Below are positions 32,091 through 40,504 of a stretch of DNA of 64,000 nucleotides, in pieces. Position 1 is the stretch's first letter, and each line of letters starts with the position of its first letter. The notes below the pieces were generated by a model that saw only the letters and a list, made by a program, of their open reading frames with translations, did no database searches and was not told the DNA's origin. The translations under genes were made by a program, and so were the position numbers. Source of the stretch: Dongia deserti (GTDB lineage Bacteria > Pseudomonadota > Alphaproteobacteria > Dongiales > Dongiaceae); the NCBI RefSeq assembly GCF_003574735.1, contig NZ_QORW01000013.1, positions 1-64,000 on the forward strand, read 5' to 3'.

Positions 32091-33953
32091 ATGAGTACGA
32101 CTGCATATCGGTGGGACATTCCCCTTTTCCTGGCGTCGACATCGGCGATGGCGCTGTATGTGCTAATCAGCCCTGCGGTTGGCGACAACTGGTTCCTGGA
32201 TCCGCTGACCGCGCTTGTTGCGACGGTCACCGCGCTGGCGGCTTGCTCTCAATTGGCGCAGGCGGCAATCGACACACGGTCGACGCGCTTGTGGCAACTC
32301 GTCGTCACGTTGCTCGTCCTGGTATGCATCGCGAACTTCTTCGACCCAGCCAGCGAGCGGCTGGGTGCCCTGTTTGGAATGGACGATATCGACGATTGTC
32401 TCACGCTTGCCGTCGCGCCGGTCATCCTGTCCGTCATCAGCTATTTCAATCCGGCTCTTGTCCGTGCGCGCCGCGCCGTGTGGCTCGGCTTCGCCGTGCA
32501 GCTTGTCTCTATCTTGCTGGACTTCAGCTTTGAGGAAGGGGAAGTGGCCGGCTCGTCGACTCTCTGGTCATTGCTGACGGACTTCGCCGAGTTCCTGTCG
32601 GTGTCGCTCTATCTCATCGCGATGTTCTGGATCGTCTTTGATACGGGACGCGCCCTGGGTGTCCTGCCTGCGAAGCCCCGCGTCGCCGTCGCCGCGGCCT
32701 CGCCATACAACGGCCGCTCGATCCGGGACGGACTTTATCCGCCGCCGTTCATTCTGGGTCTGCATTTGCCTGGGGCAGGCACGCCGGCAGGACGGGTGCA
32801 TCGAATCTGCAATCAGGCTCTTTGGCCCGCTGGTGACGTGATCTCCGGGGCGCGCAATCTGATACTGATCACGTTATGGCCCGTGATCGCCTCAGTCAGG
32901 GCGGTCAAGGAGGTTCGCCGCAGAGGCGCTACGTTGCAGCGTGTGACCGGCGTTTCCAGATGGCGGCAGTTTGCCCAAATGGTCCGGCTGGCGGTCCGTT
33001 ATCGCGTGCCCCCGGTCTACTACTATCGCTACGATCTCTATCGGCCAGAACAGCAGCGCCTCACGGCGCAGTACTTGTGGCGATACGAGACCAAGGAGAT
33101 CGCCTACCGTCTGCTCTATCCGGTCGAGACCGACAGCTACACTCCGCCGCCTCTGAAGAACAAGCTCGGATTTGCGCGCCATTGTCACAAGCACGGGCTG
33201 AGGCATGTTCCCACGCTTGCCGTGTTCGAGGATGGCAGCCGCATCGACAGCGGGGACGACACGCTGCCCGATGTCGATCTGTTCCTTAAGCCGATGGCAG
33301 GGAAGGGCGGCAACGGCGCGGAGCGATGGCACAGCCTCGGGCAAGGACGCTACCGCAATCCCAAGGGTGAGGAGACTGATGGCCGCGCGCTGTTCGCGCA
33401 CGTCCGGGCGCTCTCCCTGCGCGGGCCGTATCTGGTACAGCCGGCGCTCCGCAATCACGCCGCTCTCTCTGATCTGACCGCCGGTGCCTTGTGTACCGCA
33501 CGCATTCTGACCTGCCGCACCGAAACCGGCGACTATGAGGCGACCAACGCCGCCTTTCGCATGCCGAGCAATGCCACGTCGGCGGTCGATAACTTCCATG
33601 CTGGCGGCGTCGCGTCGGCCGTCGACATCCGGACGGGAGAGCTCGGCCCCGCAACCGACCTGGGCACCGAGCGGTCGCGCTGGCATGAGCGCCACCCGTT
33701 CACCGACGCACAGATCGCCGGCCGGCGCCTGCCCATGTGGAAGGATGCCATCGACCTGGTCGAACGTGCCCACCAGGCGTTCGACGATTACGTTCTGGTC
33801 GGCTGGGATGTCGCGTTTCTGGAGGATGGTCCGGCTTTGGTTGAGGGCAATCGCGGGCCAGACATCGACATTCTGCAGCGGACCGGCAAAGGTCCGATCG
33901 GCAATGGCCGGTTCGGCGAGCTGCTGGCCTACAACCTGGAGCACCGCCGGTAG
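32091..33953 (+). CDS. Membrane protein fused to a sugar-transfer-associated ATP-grasp domain
   Basis: A 620-residue protein. The first ~195 residues contain about six hydrophobic segments (IPLFLASTSAMALYVLI, WQLVVTLLVLVCIANFF, FAVQLVSILLDFSF and others). The remaining ~400 residues match the ATPgrasp_ST type: KNKLGFARHCHKHGLRHVPT, the ATP-binding lysine in DLFLKPMAGKGGNGAE, VQPALRNHAAL, and the metal-binding end GWDVAFLEDGPALVEGNRGP. Related domains accompany glycan and polysaccharide clusters and are predicted to ligate carboxylate and amine groups. The membrane fusion is less usual. The ATG follows GGGG. It is 82 bp after the MBL gene. No glycosyltransferase neighbours are present, so the substrate is open. 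Confidence 0.8.
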   Translation: MSTTAYRWDIPLFLASTSAMALYVLISPAVGDNWFLDPLTALVATVTALAACSQLAQAAIDTRSTRLWQLVVTLLVLVCIANFFDPASERLGALFGMDDIDDCLTLAVAPVILSVISYFNPALVRARRAVWLGFAVQLVSILLDFSFEEGEVAGSSTLWSLLTDFAEFLSVSLYLIAMFWIVFDTGRALGVLPAKPRVAVAAASPYNGRSIRDGLYPPPFILGLHLPGAGTPAGRVHRICNQALWPAGDVISGARNLILITLWPVIASVRAVKEVRRRGATLQRVTGVSRWRQFAQMVRLAVRYRVPPVYYYRYDLYRPEQQRLTAQYLWRYETKEIAYRLLYPVETDSYTPPPLKNKLGFARHCHKHGLRHVPTLAVFEDGSRIDSGDDTLPDVDLFLKPMAGKGGNGAERWHSLGQGRYRNPKGEETDGRALFAHVRALSLRGPYLVQPALRNHAALSDLTAGALCTARILTCRTETGDYEATNAAFRMPSNATSAVDNFHAGGVASAVDIRTGELGPATDLGTERSRWHERHPFTDAQIAGRRLPMWKDAIDLVERAHQAFDDYVLVGWDVAFLEDGPALVEGNRGPDIDILQRTGKGPIGNGRFGELLAYNLEHRR

Positions 33954-34229
33954 ACGCAGGTCGACTTTCCTGAGGCGACTTTGCAATTGACACCCCGCAG
34001 CGCCCGGCCTACCTAGCCCACGTCGCTCCGACTTTGGGCGATGTTGCGATCAGGACAAATCATGACCGGGACCCAGTCCAGCGCGGTCGAGCCTCATAGT
34101 AGACGCTGTAGCGCCTATGGCTGCTCGACCCACGTTGACCCGGTGCGCAGCACGCGGAACTGACGGCCGATCCCTTCCGCCGATTGCCGCCTCCGGGTTG
34201 AAAACCAGAATCGACCGAGAGGAGGCGAG

Positions 34230-35309
34230 ATGATCACTGCCTTTGTCTTCCGTGACGGTTCGCTGACCAAGAGCATTCTGTCCGGGACAGCGAACCTTGC
34301 CGTCGCCGAAGCGCTGCCGCCGGTCGACAATCTGCCGAGCCACAGACAGGCCGTGGCCGAGCACGCTGCCGACGTTCTATCGCCGGAGGTTGTCTGGGTG
34401 GATCTGTGCAATCCGACCCCGTCGGAGATCGCGTCGGTCGAGCGGGCATTCCGTATGGAGATCCCGACCCGCGAAGAGATGGGTGAGATCGAAGCGTCGA
34501 GCCGGCTCTATACCGAGAACGGCGCCCTGGTGATGACCGCGCCGGTCCTGCATCGCGCGACCGCCGAGATCCCGGAGAGCGCCGTCATTACCTTCATCCT
34601 GCTGGCGGAGACGCTGGTGACGGTGCGGTTCGTCGACCCGCTGCCTTTTGCGGTCTTCGCCCGCCGGGCGGAGCGTAATCCGGGCCTGGCGGCGAATGCC
34701 CAATCGATCCTGCTGGGCCTGCTGGAGGGCATCACCGACCGCTTGGCCGACGTGCTGGAACTCGCGCAGGCCGACATGGAGCAGGTGTCGCGCGATATCT
34801 TTGCCAAGCGCGCGGCTGCCCTCGGGAAAGGTGGAGAGAGCCGGGAAGCGCGCCGCAAGGCGCCGGACCTGCAAGACATGCTGCGGCGGATCGGGCGGGT
34901 AGGAGACCTCGCCAGCAAGGCGCGCGATTCGCTGCTCGGCCTTAACCGCATTGCCGTGTTCCTGAACGCGCAAGGCGAGATGAAGAAGGACAGCAAGGCG
35001 CGGATCAAGACGCTGGCGCGGGACCTCGGCTCCATCACCGACCACGCCAACTTCCTGGCGGGCAAGGTGAACTTCCTGCTCGATGCGACCCTCGGCCTGA
35101 TCAATATCGAGCAGAACGCCATCATCAAGATCTTCACCGTGGCGGCCGTTGCGTTCCTGCCGCCGACCTTGATCGCGAGCGTCTATGGCATGAATTTCGA
35201 TTTCATGCCGGAGCTGCACTGGGAGTTCGGCTACCTGTTCGCCGTCGGGCTGATGGTGCTCTCCGCTGTTCTGCCGATGTGGTATTTCCGCCGCCGAGGC
35301 TGGCTATGA
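34230..35309 (+). CDS. corA: CorA-family divalent cation transporter
   Basis: A 359-residue CorA family member. The large N-terminal cytoplasmic domain is followed by two C-terminal membrane helices, with the signature YGMNF at the end of TM1 (LIASVYGMNFDFMPELHW) and a basic tail RRRGWL. The MPEL loop fits Mg2+/Co2+ CorA proteins. ZntB-like zinc transport is possible. The ATG has the strong ribosome site GAGGAGG. The 276-bp upstream gap has no gene and no recognised metal riboswitch. The stop overlaps the convergent GNAT gene by 6 bp. Confidence 0.93.
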   Translation: MITAFVFRDGSLTKSILSGTANLAVAEALPPVDNLPSHRQAVAEHAADVLSPEVVWVDLCNPTPSEIASVERAFRMEIPTREEMGEIEASSRLYTENGALVMTAPVLHRATAEIPESAVITFILLAETLVTVRFVDPLPFAVFARRAERNPGLAANAQSILLGLLEGITDRLADVLELAQADMEQVSRDIFAKRAAALGKGGESREARRKAPDLQDMLRRIGRVGDLASKARDSLLGLNRIAVFLNAQGEMKKDSKARIKTLARDLGSITDHANFLAGKVNFLLDATLGLINIEQNAIIKIFTVAAVAFLPPTLIASVYGMNFDFMPELHWEFGYLFAVGLMVLSAVLPMWYFRRRGWL

Positions 35310-35807
35310 CCGTATCGGCCCTAGTCGCCGTTCGTACATCACCTCATAGGGCGTGAACCCGGCCTTTTCGTACGCCCGGCACGCGATCGTGTTGACCGCC
35401 AGCACATTGACGCGGAGCCGGGTGAGCGTCGGATCGGACTGGTGGAGATGCGCCGCGCTCGCGTCGAGCAAGGCCTTCGCCAATCCGGCGCTGCGCGCTT
35501 CGGGCCTTATGTAGATATCGGAGACGTAGCCGTACCGCGTCGAATCCCGGGTTTCCACCGGCCAGGGCTCGTCGACGACATGACCGGCAACCAGGCCAAC
35601 ACGTTCGCCCTCGGCCGTCTCTGCGATCAGCATGATCCCGTTGTTCTCGGCCAGGACGTCCCAGAGCAGCGCGAGGTAGTCGCGGCTGTGCGGCAGACCC
35701 GGCAAGCGCGTATCGTGGATGGCGCGCTCATGCTCCTGCAGCGCGACCTCGCATTCCAGTACCCAGTCACGGTCTGCCGGCGTGTATGGGCGGATAACAA
35801 AGTCCAT
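35304..35807 (-). CDS. GNAT-family N-acetyltransferase
   Basis: A 167-residue single-domain acetyltransferase. The acetyl-CoA binding region RPEARSAGLAKALLDA and the following NVLAVNTIACRAYEKAGFTP are clear GNAT motifs A and B. The substrate is unknown. The ATG at MDFVIRPYTPAD gives a normal GNAT start; a longer version needs a TTG. It is divergent from mazG and overlaps corA tail-to-tail. Confidence 0.88.
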   Translation of the reverse strand: MDFVIRPYTPADRDWVLECEVALQEHERAIHDTRLPGLPHSRDYLALLWDVLAENNGIMLIAETAEGERVGLVAGHVVDEPWPVETRDSTRYGYVSDIYIRPEARSAGLAKALLDASAAHLHQSDPTLTRLRVNVLAVNTIACRAYEKAGFTPYEVMYERRLGPIRS

Positions 35808-35986
35808 GGCGGCTGTCAGAGCATGGCGTCCGTGCGCTGTCAAAGCGCTGGTGTTGTGATAAGGCAAAGTGCGAGTGCCAGTGCGACCGCGAAGATGAGT
35901 CGGAAGATCAACTTCACGATTCTAATCTGTAATTTTCCATAATATACATTATGCGAATCGAGAATCCAGAAACGAAGGCCTATCAA

Positions 35987-36814
35987 ATGCTTGAACCCAA
36001 GGCGACAGACGCCGCTTCCGCTGCGTTCTCGAAGCTCCTGGCCATCATGGCGAAGCTCCGCGACCCCAATGGCGGCTGCCCGTGGGATCTCGAGCAGAGC
36101 TTCCGCACCATCGTGCCGCACACGATCGAAGAGGCCTACGAGGTGGCGGACGCGATCGAGCAGGACAACATGGAGGGCCTCAAGGGCGAGCTGGGCGACC
36201 TCCTCTTCCAGGCCGTGTTCTATGCCCAGATGGCGCGGGAGGCCGGCACCTTCACCATGGCGGATGTGCTCGAAGCGCTGAACGCCAAGATGATCACGCG
36301 CCACCCGCACGTCTTCGGCGATGCGGCGGTGGCCGATGCCGCCGAGCAGACCCACGCCTGGGAGCGCCAGAAGGCCGAGGAGCGCGCCGCCGCTGCCGCC
36401 GCCGAGGGCCGGAAGCCGAGCGCCCTGGACGGCGTGACCGGCGGCCTTCCTGCCCTCACCCGCGCCTTGAAGCTGCAGAACCGCGCGGCGCGGGTTGGCT
36501 TCGATTGGCCGGAGCCGGCGCAGGTGCTGGACAAGATCGCCGAGGAGGTCACCGAGATCCGGACGGAGCTCGAACAGAAGGCGCCGAAGGAAGCGATCGC
36601 CGAGGAGATCGGCGATCTCCTGTTCGCGGTCGTGAACCTGGCGCGGCATCTCGAGGTGGACAGCGAGACCGCTTTGCGTGCCGCCAACCGCAAGTTCGAG
36701 CGCCGCTTCCGCCGGGTCGAGGAACTGCTGGCCGCTCAAGGCAAGGAACCGGCCGGCAGCACGCTGGAGGAAATGGAAGCGGCCTGGATCCAGGCGAAAA
36801 GCGAAGAACGCTGA
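35987..36814 (+). CDS. mazG: Nucleoside triphosphate pyrophosphohydrolase MazG
   Basis: About 275 residues with the usual two MazG repeats. The first contains GGCPWDLEQSFRTIVPHTIE, EAYEVADAIE and ELGDLLFQAVFYAQMA. The second has DKIAEEVTEIRTELE and EIGDLLFAVVNLARH. The EExxED-type metal ligands are present in both. It degrades NTPs and aberrant nucleotides. The ATG used follows AAGG; ATG 35951 is an alternative without a clear ribosome site. It is followed by a methyltransferase gene after 11 bp. Confidence 0.95.
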   Translation: MLEPKATDAASAAFSKLLAIMAKLRDPNGGCPWDLEQSFRTIVPHTIEEAYEVADAIEQDNMEGLKGELGDLLFQAVFYAQMAREAGTFTMADVLEALNAKMITRHPHVFGDAAVADAAEQTHAWERQKAEERAAAAAAEGRKPSALDGVTGGLPALTRALKLQNRAARVGFDWPEPAQVLDKIAEEVTEIRTELEQKAPKEAIAEEIGDLLFAVVNLARHLEVDSETALRAANRKFERRFRRVEELLAAQGKEPAGSTLEEMEAAWIQAKSEER

Positions 36815-36825
36815 TAGGTGCGATC

Positions 36826-37644
36826 ATGCCTATTGAACGCGCGCCGGACGGCGCCATGCAGACCGACGCAGAAGTGGCGCGTGCCTGGGATGAGAATGCC
36901 GACGAGTGGATCCGCCAGGTCCGGGCCGGCATGGACCGCTATCGCGAAGTCTTCAATAACCCGATGTTCTTCGCCTTCCTGCCCGATCTGAGCGGTCGCG
37001 ACATCATCGATCTCGGCTGCGGCGAAGGGCACAACACCCGCGAGCTTGCCCGTCGCGGCGCAAAGATGACGGGCATCGACGTGTCGGCCAGGATGATTGA
37101 AGCAGCGATCGCGGAGGAAGCCAAGGAGCCGCTCGGCATTTCCTATCGCGCCGAATCGTTTTCACGCCTGGAAAGCTGTCGTGACGGCAGCTTCGACCTC
37201 GCTGTCTCGACCATGGCGCTGATGGACGGCCCGGATTTCAAAGGTACCGCATGCGAGGCCTATCGCGTGCTGCGGCCCGGCGGCGGCTTCTATTTCAGCG
37301 TCCTGCATCCCTGCTTCATCACGCCGGCGCAGAAGTGGTTGAAGAACGATCAAGGCGAAGAGATCGCGTTCCGCGTCGGGGATTACTTCAGCGACGACAT
37401 CCATATTGATCGCTGGCGATTCAAGCTGGCGGACGAAGGCGGCCCGTTCGCGATTCCGCGCTTTCCGCACCGGTTGGAATCCTACGTGAACGGGCTCTGC
37501 AATGCCGGCTTCCGGATCACCGGCATCCAGGAACCGAGGCCAACCGAGGAGATGGCGCAAGCACATCCATGGCTGGCGCGGCTGCGCCGGCACATCCCGA
37601 TCTTCATCTATTTCGCAGCAGAGAAACCAGGAAGCCAACCATGA
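36826..37644 (+). CDS. Class I SAM-dependent methyltransferase
   Basis: A 272-residue methyltransferase. Motif I is IIDLGCGEGHNTRELAR near residues 65-80, the acidic post-I is GIDVSARM, and the post-motif is YRVLRPGGGFYFSVLHPCF. The substrate is unknown. AGGTG precedes the ATG. A much longer upstream frame is an out-of-frame reading of mazG and should be ignored. The stop overlaps the next start (ATGA), so it is coupled to the HAD gene. Confidence 0.9.
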   Translation: MPIERAPDGAMQTDAEVARAWDENADEWIRQVRAGMDRYREVFNNPMFFAFLPDLSGRDIIDLGCGEGHNTRELARRGAKMTGIDVSARMIEAAIAEEAKEPLGISYRAESFSRLESCRDGSFDLAVSTMALMDGPDFKGTACEAYRVLRPGGGFYFSVLHPCFITPAQKWLKNDQGEEIAFRVGDYFSDDIHIDRWRFKLADEGGPFAIPRFPHRLESYVNGLCNAGFRITGIQEPRPTEEMAQAHPWLARLRRHIPIFIYFAAEKPGSQP

Positions 37645-38366
37645 AACTCAGCCAATTCAAAGTGCTCACCTTCGATTGCTATGGCACGCTGATCGACTGG
37701 GAGAGCGGCATGGTCGAGGCGCTGAAGCCGCTGACCAGCCGCGTGACGCCGTCCCTCACCCGCAACCAGATCCTGGAAGCGCACGGGCGGCACGAGGCGG
37801 CGCAGGAACGCTGGACGCCGATGCGGAAGTACCGCGATCTGCTCGCCGTCGTGTACAAGCGCCTCGCAGAGGAATGGGGCGTCGCGGCCTCCTGGGAGGA
37901 GTGCCAGGCCTATGGACGATCGGTCGGCAATTGGCCGGCCTTTCCGGATTCCGCCGAAGCGCTGCAGTACCTGAAGAAGCACTACAAGCTGGTGATCCTG
38001 TCGAACGTCGACAATGAGAGTTTTGCCGCCAGCAACAAGAAACTGCAGGTGACGTTCGACGCGGTCCTGACCGCGGAGGATATCGGCTCCTACAAGCCGG
38101 ACGACCGGAACTTCCGCTACATGGTCGAAACACTGGGCGGCATGGGCTATGGCAAGGAGCAGATCCTGCACACCGCGGAAAGCCTGTTCCACGATCACGA
38201 GCCGGCCAACCGCGCCGGCCTCACCTCATGCTGGATCTATCGCCGGCATGCCGATACCGGCTTCGGCGCGACCATGGCCCCGGGGCAGATGCCGAAATAC
38301 CAGTTCCGCTTCACCAGCTTGATAGACATGGCGAAGGCTCACCAGGCGGAGCTGGCGCAGGGTTAG
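37641..38366 (+). CDS. HAD-superfamily haloacid dehalogenase-like hydrolase (type II)
   Basis: A 241-residue protein. The nucleophile Asp12 lies in LTFDCYGTLIDWE. The helical cap follows, then motif II serine in KLVILSNVDNESF and motif III in SYKPDDRNFRYM. The C-terminal ESLFHDHEPANRAG provides the acidic end. The pattern is of L-2-haloacid dehalogenases, although many such proteins act on phosphorylated metabolites. It is translationally coupled to the methyltransferase. Confidence 0.88.
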   Translation: MKLSQFKVLTFDCYGTLIDWESGMVEALKPLTSRVTPSLTRNQILEAHGRHEAAQERWTPMRKYRDLLAVVYKRLAEEWGVAASWEECQAYGRSVGNWPAFPDSAEALQYLKKHYKLVILSNVDNESFAASNKKLQVTFDAVLTAEDIGSYKPDDRNFRYMVETLGGMGYGKEQILHTAESLFHDHEPANRAGLTSCWIYRRHADTGFGATMAPGQMPKYQFRFTSLIDMAKAHQAELAQG

Positions 38367-38388
38367 CGGTAGGACTGGTGTGCGTGCG

Positions 38389-38772
38389 CTAACGCTCTGG
38401 CGCGCAGGGAACGGGTTCGGCCGCCAGGGCCAGCGTGTCCGTGCTCGTGGGAACCGTCCGCCGCCTGATTGAATCGGATCCTTGATCGAGCGTCGGTACA
38501 TCGCCGGCCGCTTCGTCGGCAGTGATCTGGGGATCGGCGGAGTCCGCCCATTTCGGTTCGATCACGTCTGGAAGCACCGAAGCGCTGGCCGCGTCTTTCC
38601 AGAATGCATCGCCCCACGCCTCGTGCTTGCTCGGAGCGGCAACGATCATTGGAAGCGGGCAGCTGGTATGGCGCTCGATCTCGGCGACCTGGTTATCGGC
38701 CGCATCGCGCGCATTGCCGGAAAGGCCGAGAATCAGGGCCAAGAATGTCAGGGTCGGGTTGATACCTTCCAT
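38389..38772 (-). CDS. Hypothetical protein, possibly exported
   Basis: A 127-residue protein with a short hydrophobic N-terminal stretch (MEGINPTLTFLALILGLSG) that may act as a signal sequence. An acidic polar region with two or three cysteines follows. AAGGAGTG lies at a good distance from the ATG. It is convergent with the HAD gene. No family recognised. Confidence 0.5.
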   Translation of the reverse strand: MEGINPTLTFLALILGLSGNARDAADNQVAEIERHTSCPLPMIVAAPSKHEAWGDAFWKDAASASVLPDVIEPKWADSADPQITADEAAGDVPTLDQGSDSIRRRTVPTSTDTLALAAEPVPCAPER

Positions 38773-38931
38773 GGCCACACTCCTTCGAGCAGGCGGCCCT
38801 CCCCCCAGCGATGATCATGAACCTCTCTGCGGCAGTTGGCCATCAAGATTTACGGCCGCATCGAGGAATCGCACGGCAAACGGCTCAAATTGCAGCTTTT
38901 GGTATAGACAGCAGTGTGTCGGCGCCGAGCG

Positions 38932-39363
38932 TCAGCCTTGGCCAGGCAACTTGATGCTGCCGTCGTCCAAGATCGTGAAACCGGGGTTCCAGGCCACCTC
39001 CCAGGCGAAACCGTCCGGATCCGCGAAATAGCCGGTATAGCCGCCCCAGAAGGTTTCGCTCGCGGGCTTCAGGATGGTGGCGCCGGCCTGCTCAGCTTCC
39101 TGGAGCGTGGTGTCGACCTCTTCCTTGCGACGTACGTTATGCGCGATGGTGACGTTGGAAAATCCGCTCCCGGGCGCCTTGATGCCGGCATCCTCCACCA
39201 GGGAATCACGGCTCCATAGCCCGAAGATCACGCCGCCGCACTGGAAGAACGCCACGCTGTCATTGCTCGGCGCGGATTCCTTCCAGCCGAGCCGCGTGTA
39301 GAACGCGCGCGACACCGCAAGGTCTCGAACACCGAGAGTGACGAGGCTGAGACGCTGTTCCAT
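38932..39363 (-). CDS. VOC (glyoxalase/bleomycin resistance) family protein
   Basis: A 143-residue protein with two beta-alpha-beta-beta-beta modules. The N-terminal motif is LVTLGVRDLAVSRAFYTRLGW and the C-terminal one ends in GYFADPDGFAWEVAWNPGF, both typical of VOC proteins. The metal ligands are not fully determined. The substrate is unknown. It lies alone on the minus strand, 52 bp upstream of the Nudix gene. Confidence 0.9.
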   Translation of the reverse strand: MEQRLSLVTLGVRDLAVSRAFYTRLGWKESAPSNDSVAFFQCGGVIFGLWSRDSLVEDAGIKAPGSGFSNVTIAHNVRRKEEVDTTLQEAEQAGATILKPASETFWGGYTGYFADPDGFAWEVAWNPGFTILDDGSIKLPGQG

Positions 39364-39414
39364 GACACAACTCCCGAGAACCGCGGTGGCGAAAAAATAG
39401 AACTTGCCAGCCAG

Positions 39415-39966
39415 TTAGAGCAAAGCCTTGAGCCGTAGCAGGCCGACCGCCGCTACCGTCGTCGCATCCTTGATCACGCCTTGACAGATCATGTCCTCAG
39501 CCTCTGCCAAGTCGAAAGCGCGCGTTACGAGGTCCTGCTCTTCCAGTTCGCGCGCCGCCTCATTCCGGCGCAGATCCTTGGCCAGATAAATGTGATAGCC
39601 CTGTGTGGCGTAGCCATAGCCTTGAAACAGATGACCGGCATGAACAATCTCCGCTGCGTCGAGACCGGTTTCCTCGCGCAGCTCGGCCCGAGCCACCTCC
39701 AGAGGATCCGCCTCCGGTGACAGTTCCCAAGAGCCCTGGGGAAACTCCCAATAGCGAGCCCCCACTGGATAGCGGAACTGCTGCACGAGATGCACGCGGC
39801 CGCCTTGCTCGACAGGGACGATCACCACGAAATCCGGTTTCTCGACCACTCCATAGATGCCGTCGGCCCCATCGCGGCGACGGATCACGTCCTCGCGAAC
39901 ACGCATCCATCGATTCTCGTACACTAGCCGCGTGCTGAGCGTCTCGATATCCCTGTCGTTCTTCAC
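39415..39966 (-). CDS. Nudix hydrolase (ADP-ribose pyrophosphatase-like)
   Basis: A 183-residue protein. The Nudix region reads EFPQGSWELSPEADPLEVAR followed by AELREETGL. It keeps the ELxEETG metal-binding core but has Ala for the usual Arg and a slightly longer first spacing. The preceding VVIVPVEQGGRVHLVQQFRYPVG is typical of ADP-sugar pyrophosphatases. The GTG start follows GAGG. A longer ATG start would overlap the MarR gene. It lies 31 bp downstream of the MarR gene and may share its transcript. Confidence 0.88.
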   Translation of the reverse strand: MKNDRDIETLSTRLVYENRWMRVREDVIRRRDGADGIYGVVEKPDFVVIVPVEQGGRVHLVQQFRYPVGARYWEFPQGSWELSPEADPLEVARAELREETGLDAAEIVHAGHLFQGYGYATQGYHIYLAKDLRRNEAARELEEQDLVTRAFDLAEAEDMICQGVIKDATTVAAVGLLRLKALL

Positions 39967-39997
39967 GTCATCCTCGCCCTCTGCCTTCGCGCCAGCG

Positions 39998-40504
39998 TCA
40001 TACAACCACCATCGGGCAGGTTTCGTCAGGGCAGGACTCGTCATCGCATAGGCGGCAGCGGCGGTCGCTCTCGACCTGGCTGTGATCGAGACCGCGTAGC
40101 ACCTTGGTGGCGATCGCGGCGAGGGTCGAGCGCTCCCAATCGTCGAGGCCGCGCAACGCCTGCCCCAGGGCATGTTGCCGGCCGATAAACAGCGATTTCA
40201 CTTGGCGCCTGCCGCTGTCGGTCAGGCGCAGGGCGACGGCACGGCGATCGGTGCCGGTCTTCCGCTCGACCAGCTTGGCGGCCGCCAAGCGGTCGACCAG
40301 TCGGACCGTGCCGGGCTGCGACAGGCGCAGGATCTTGGACAGGCGATCGACGGAGAGGCCGCTCTCCTGCCCGATCACGATCAGGGCCGCGCAGGCGCTC
40401 TCATTGCCTTCGGCCAGATCCTCCATCGCTGCCTTGAAGTCATCGGCCAGGGCCAAAGCGAAGGCGCCAATGATGTTGAGGTCCCGCAACTCCCCGGGTT
40501 TCAT
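39998..40504 (-). CDS. MarR-family transcriptional regulator with cysteine-rich C-terminus
   Basis: A 168-residue winged-helix regulator. The recognition region is SVDRLSKILRLSQPGTVRLV, with wing residues ERKTGTDRRAVALRLTDSG, all typical of MarR. Unusually, the protein ends with Cys150, Cys153, Cys158 and Cys163 (RRCRLCDDESCPDETCP), which could bind a metal or respond to oxidation. The start has GGAGGG upstream and overlaps the arginase stop (ATGA), so the two are co-translated. A palindrome inside the promoter of this operon is a good candidate for its own operator. Confidence 0.92.
   Translation of the reverse strand: MKPGELRDLNIIGAFALALADDFKAAMEDLAEGNESACAALIVIGQESGLSVDRLSKILRLSQPGTVRLVDRLAAAKLVERKTGTDRRAVALRLTDSGRRQVKSLFIGRQHALGQALRGLDDWERSTLAAIATKVLRGLDHSQVESDRRCRLCDDESCPDETCPMVVV

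Noticed and set aside
33954-34229. Metal-sensing riboswitch upstream of corA
   Set aside because: The 276-bp gap was read for M-box or other known features and none could be recognised. Only the strong GAGGAGG site is clear.
36082-36825. Upstream extension of the methyltransferase frame through mazG
   Set aside because: It is an out-of-frame reading of mazG rich in Arg and Gly. The real start has AGGTG at 36826.
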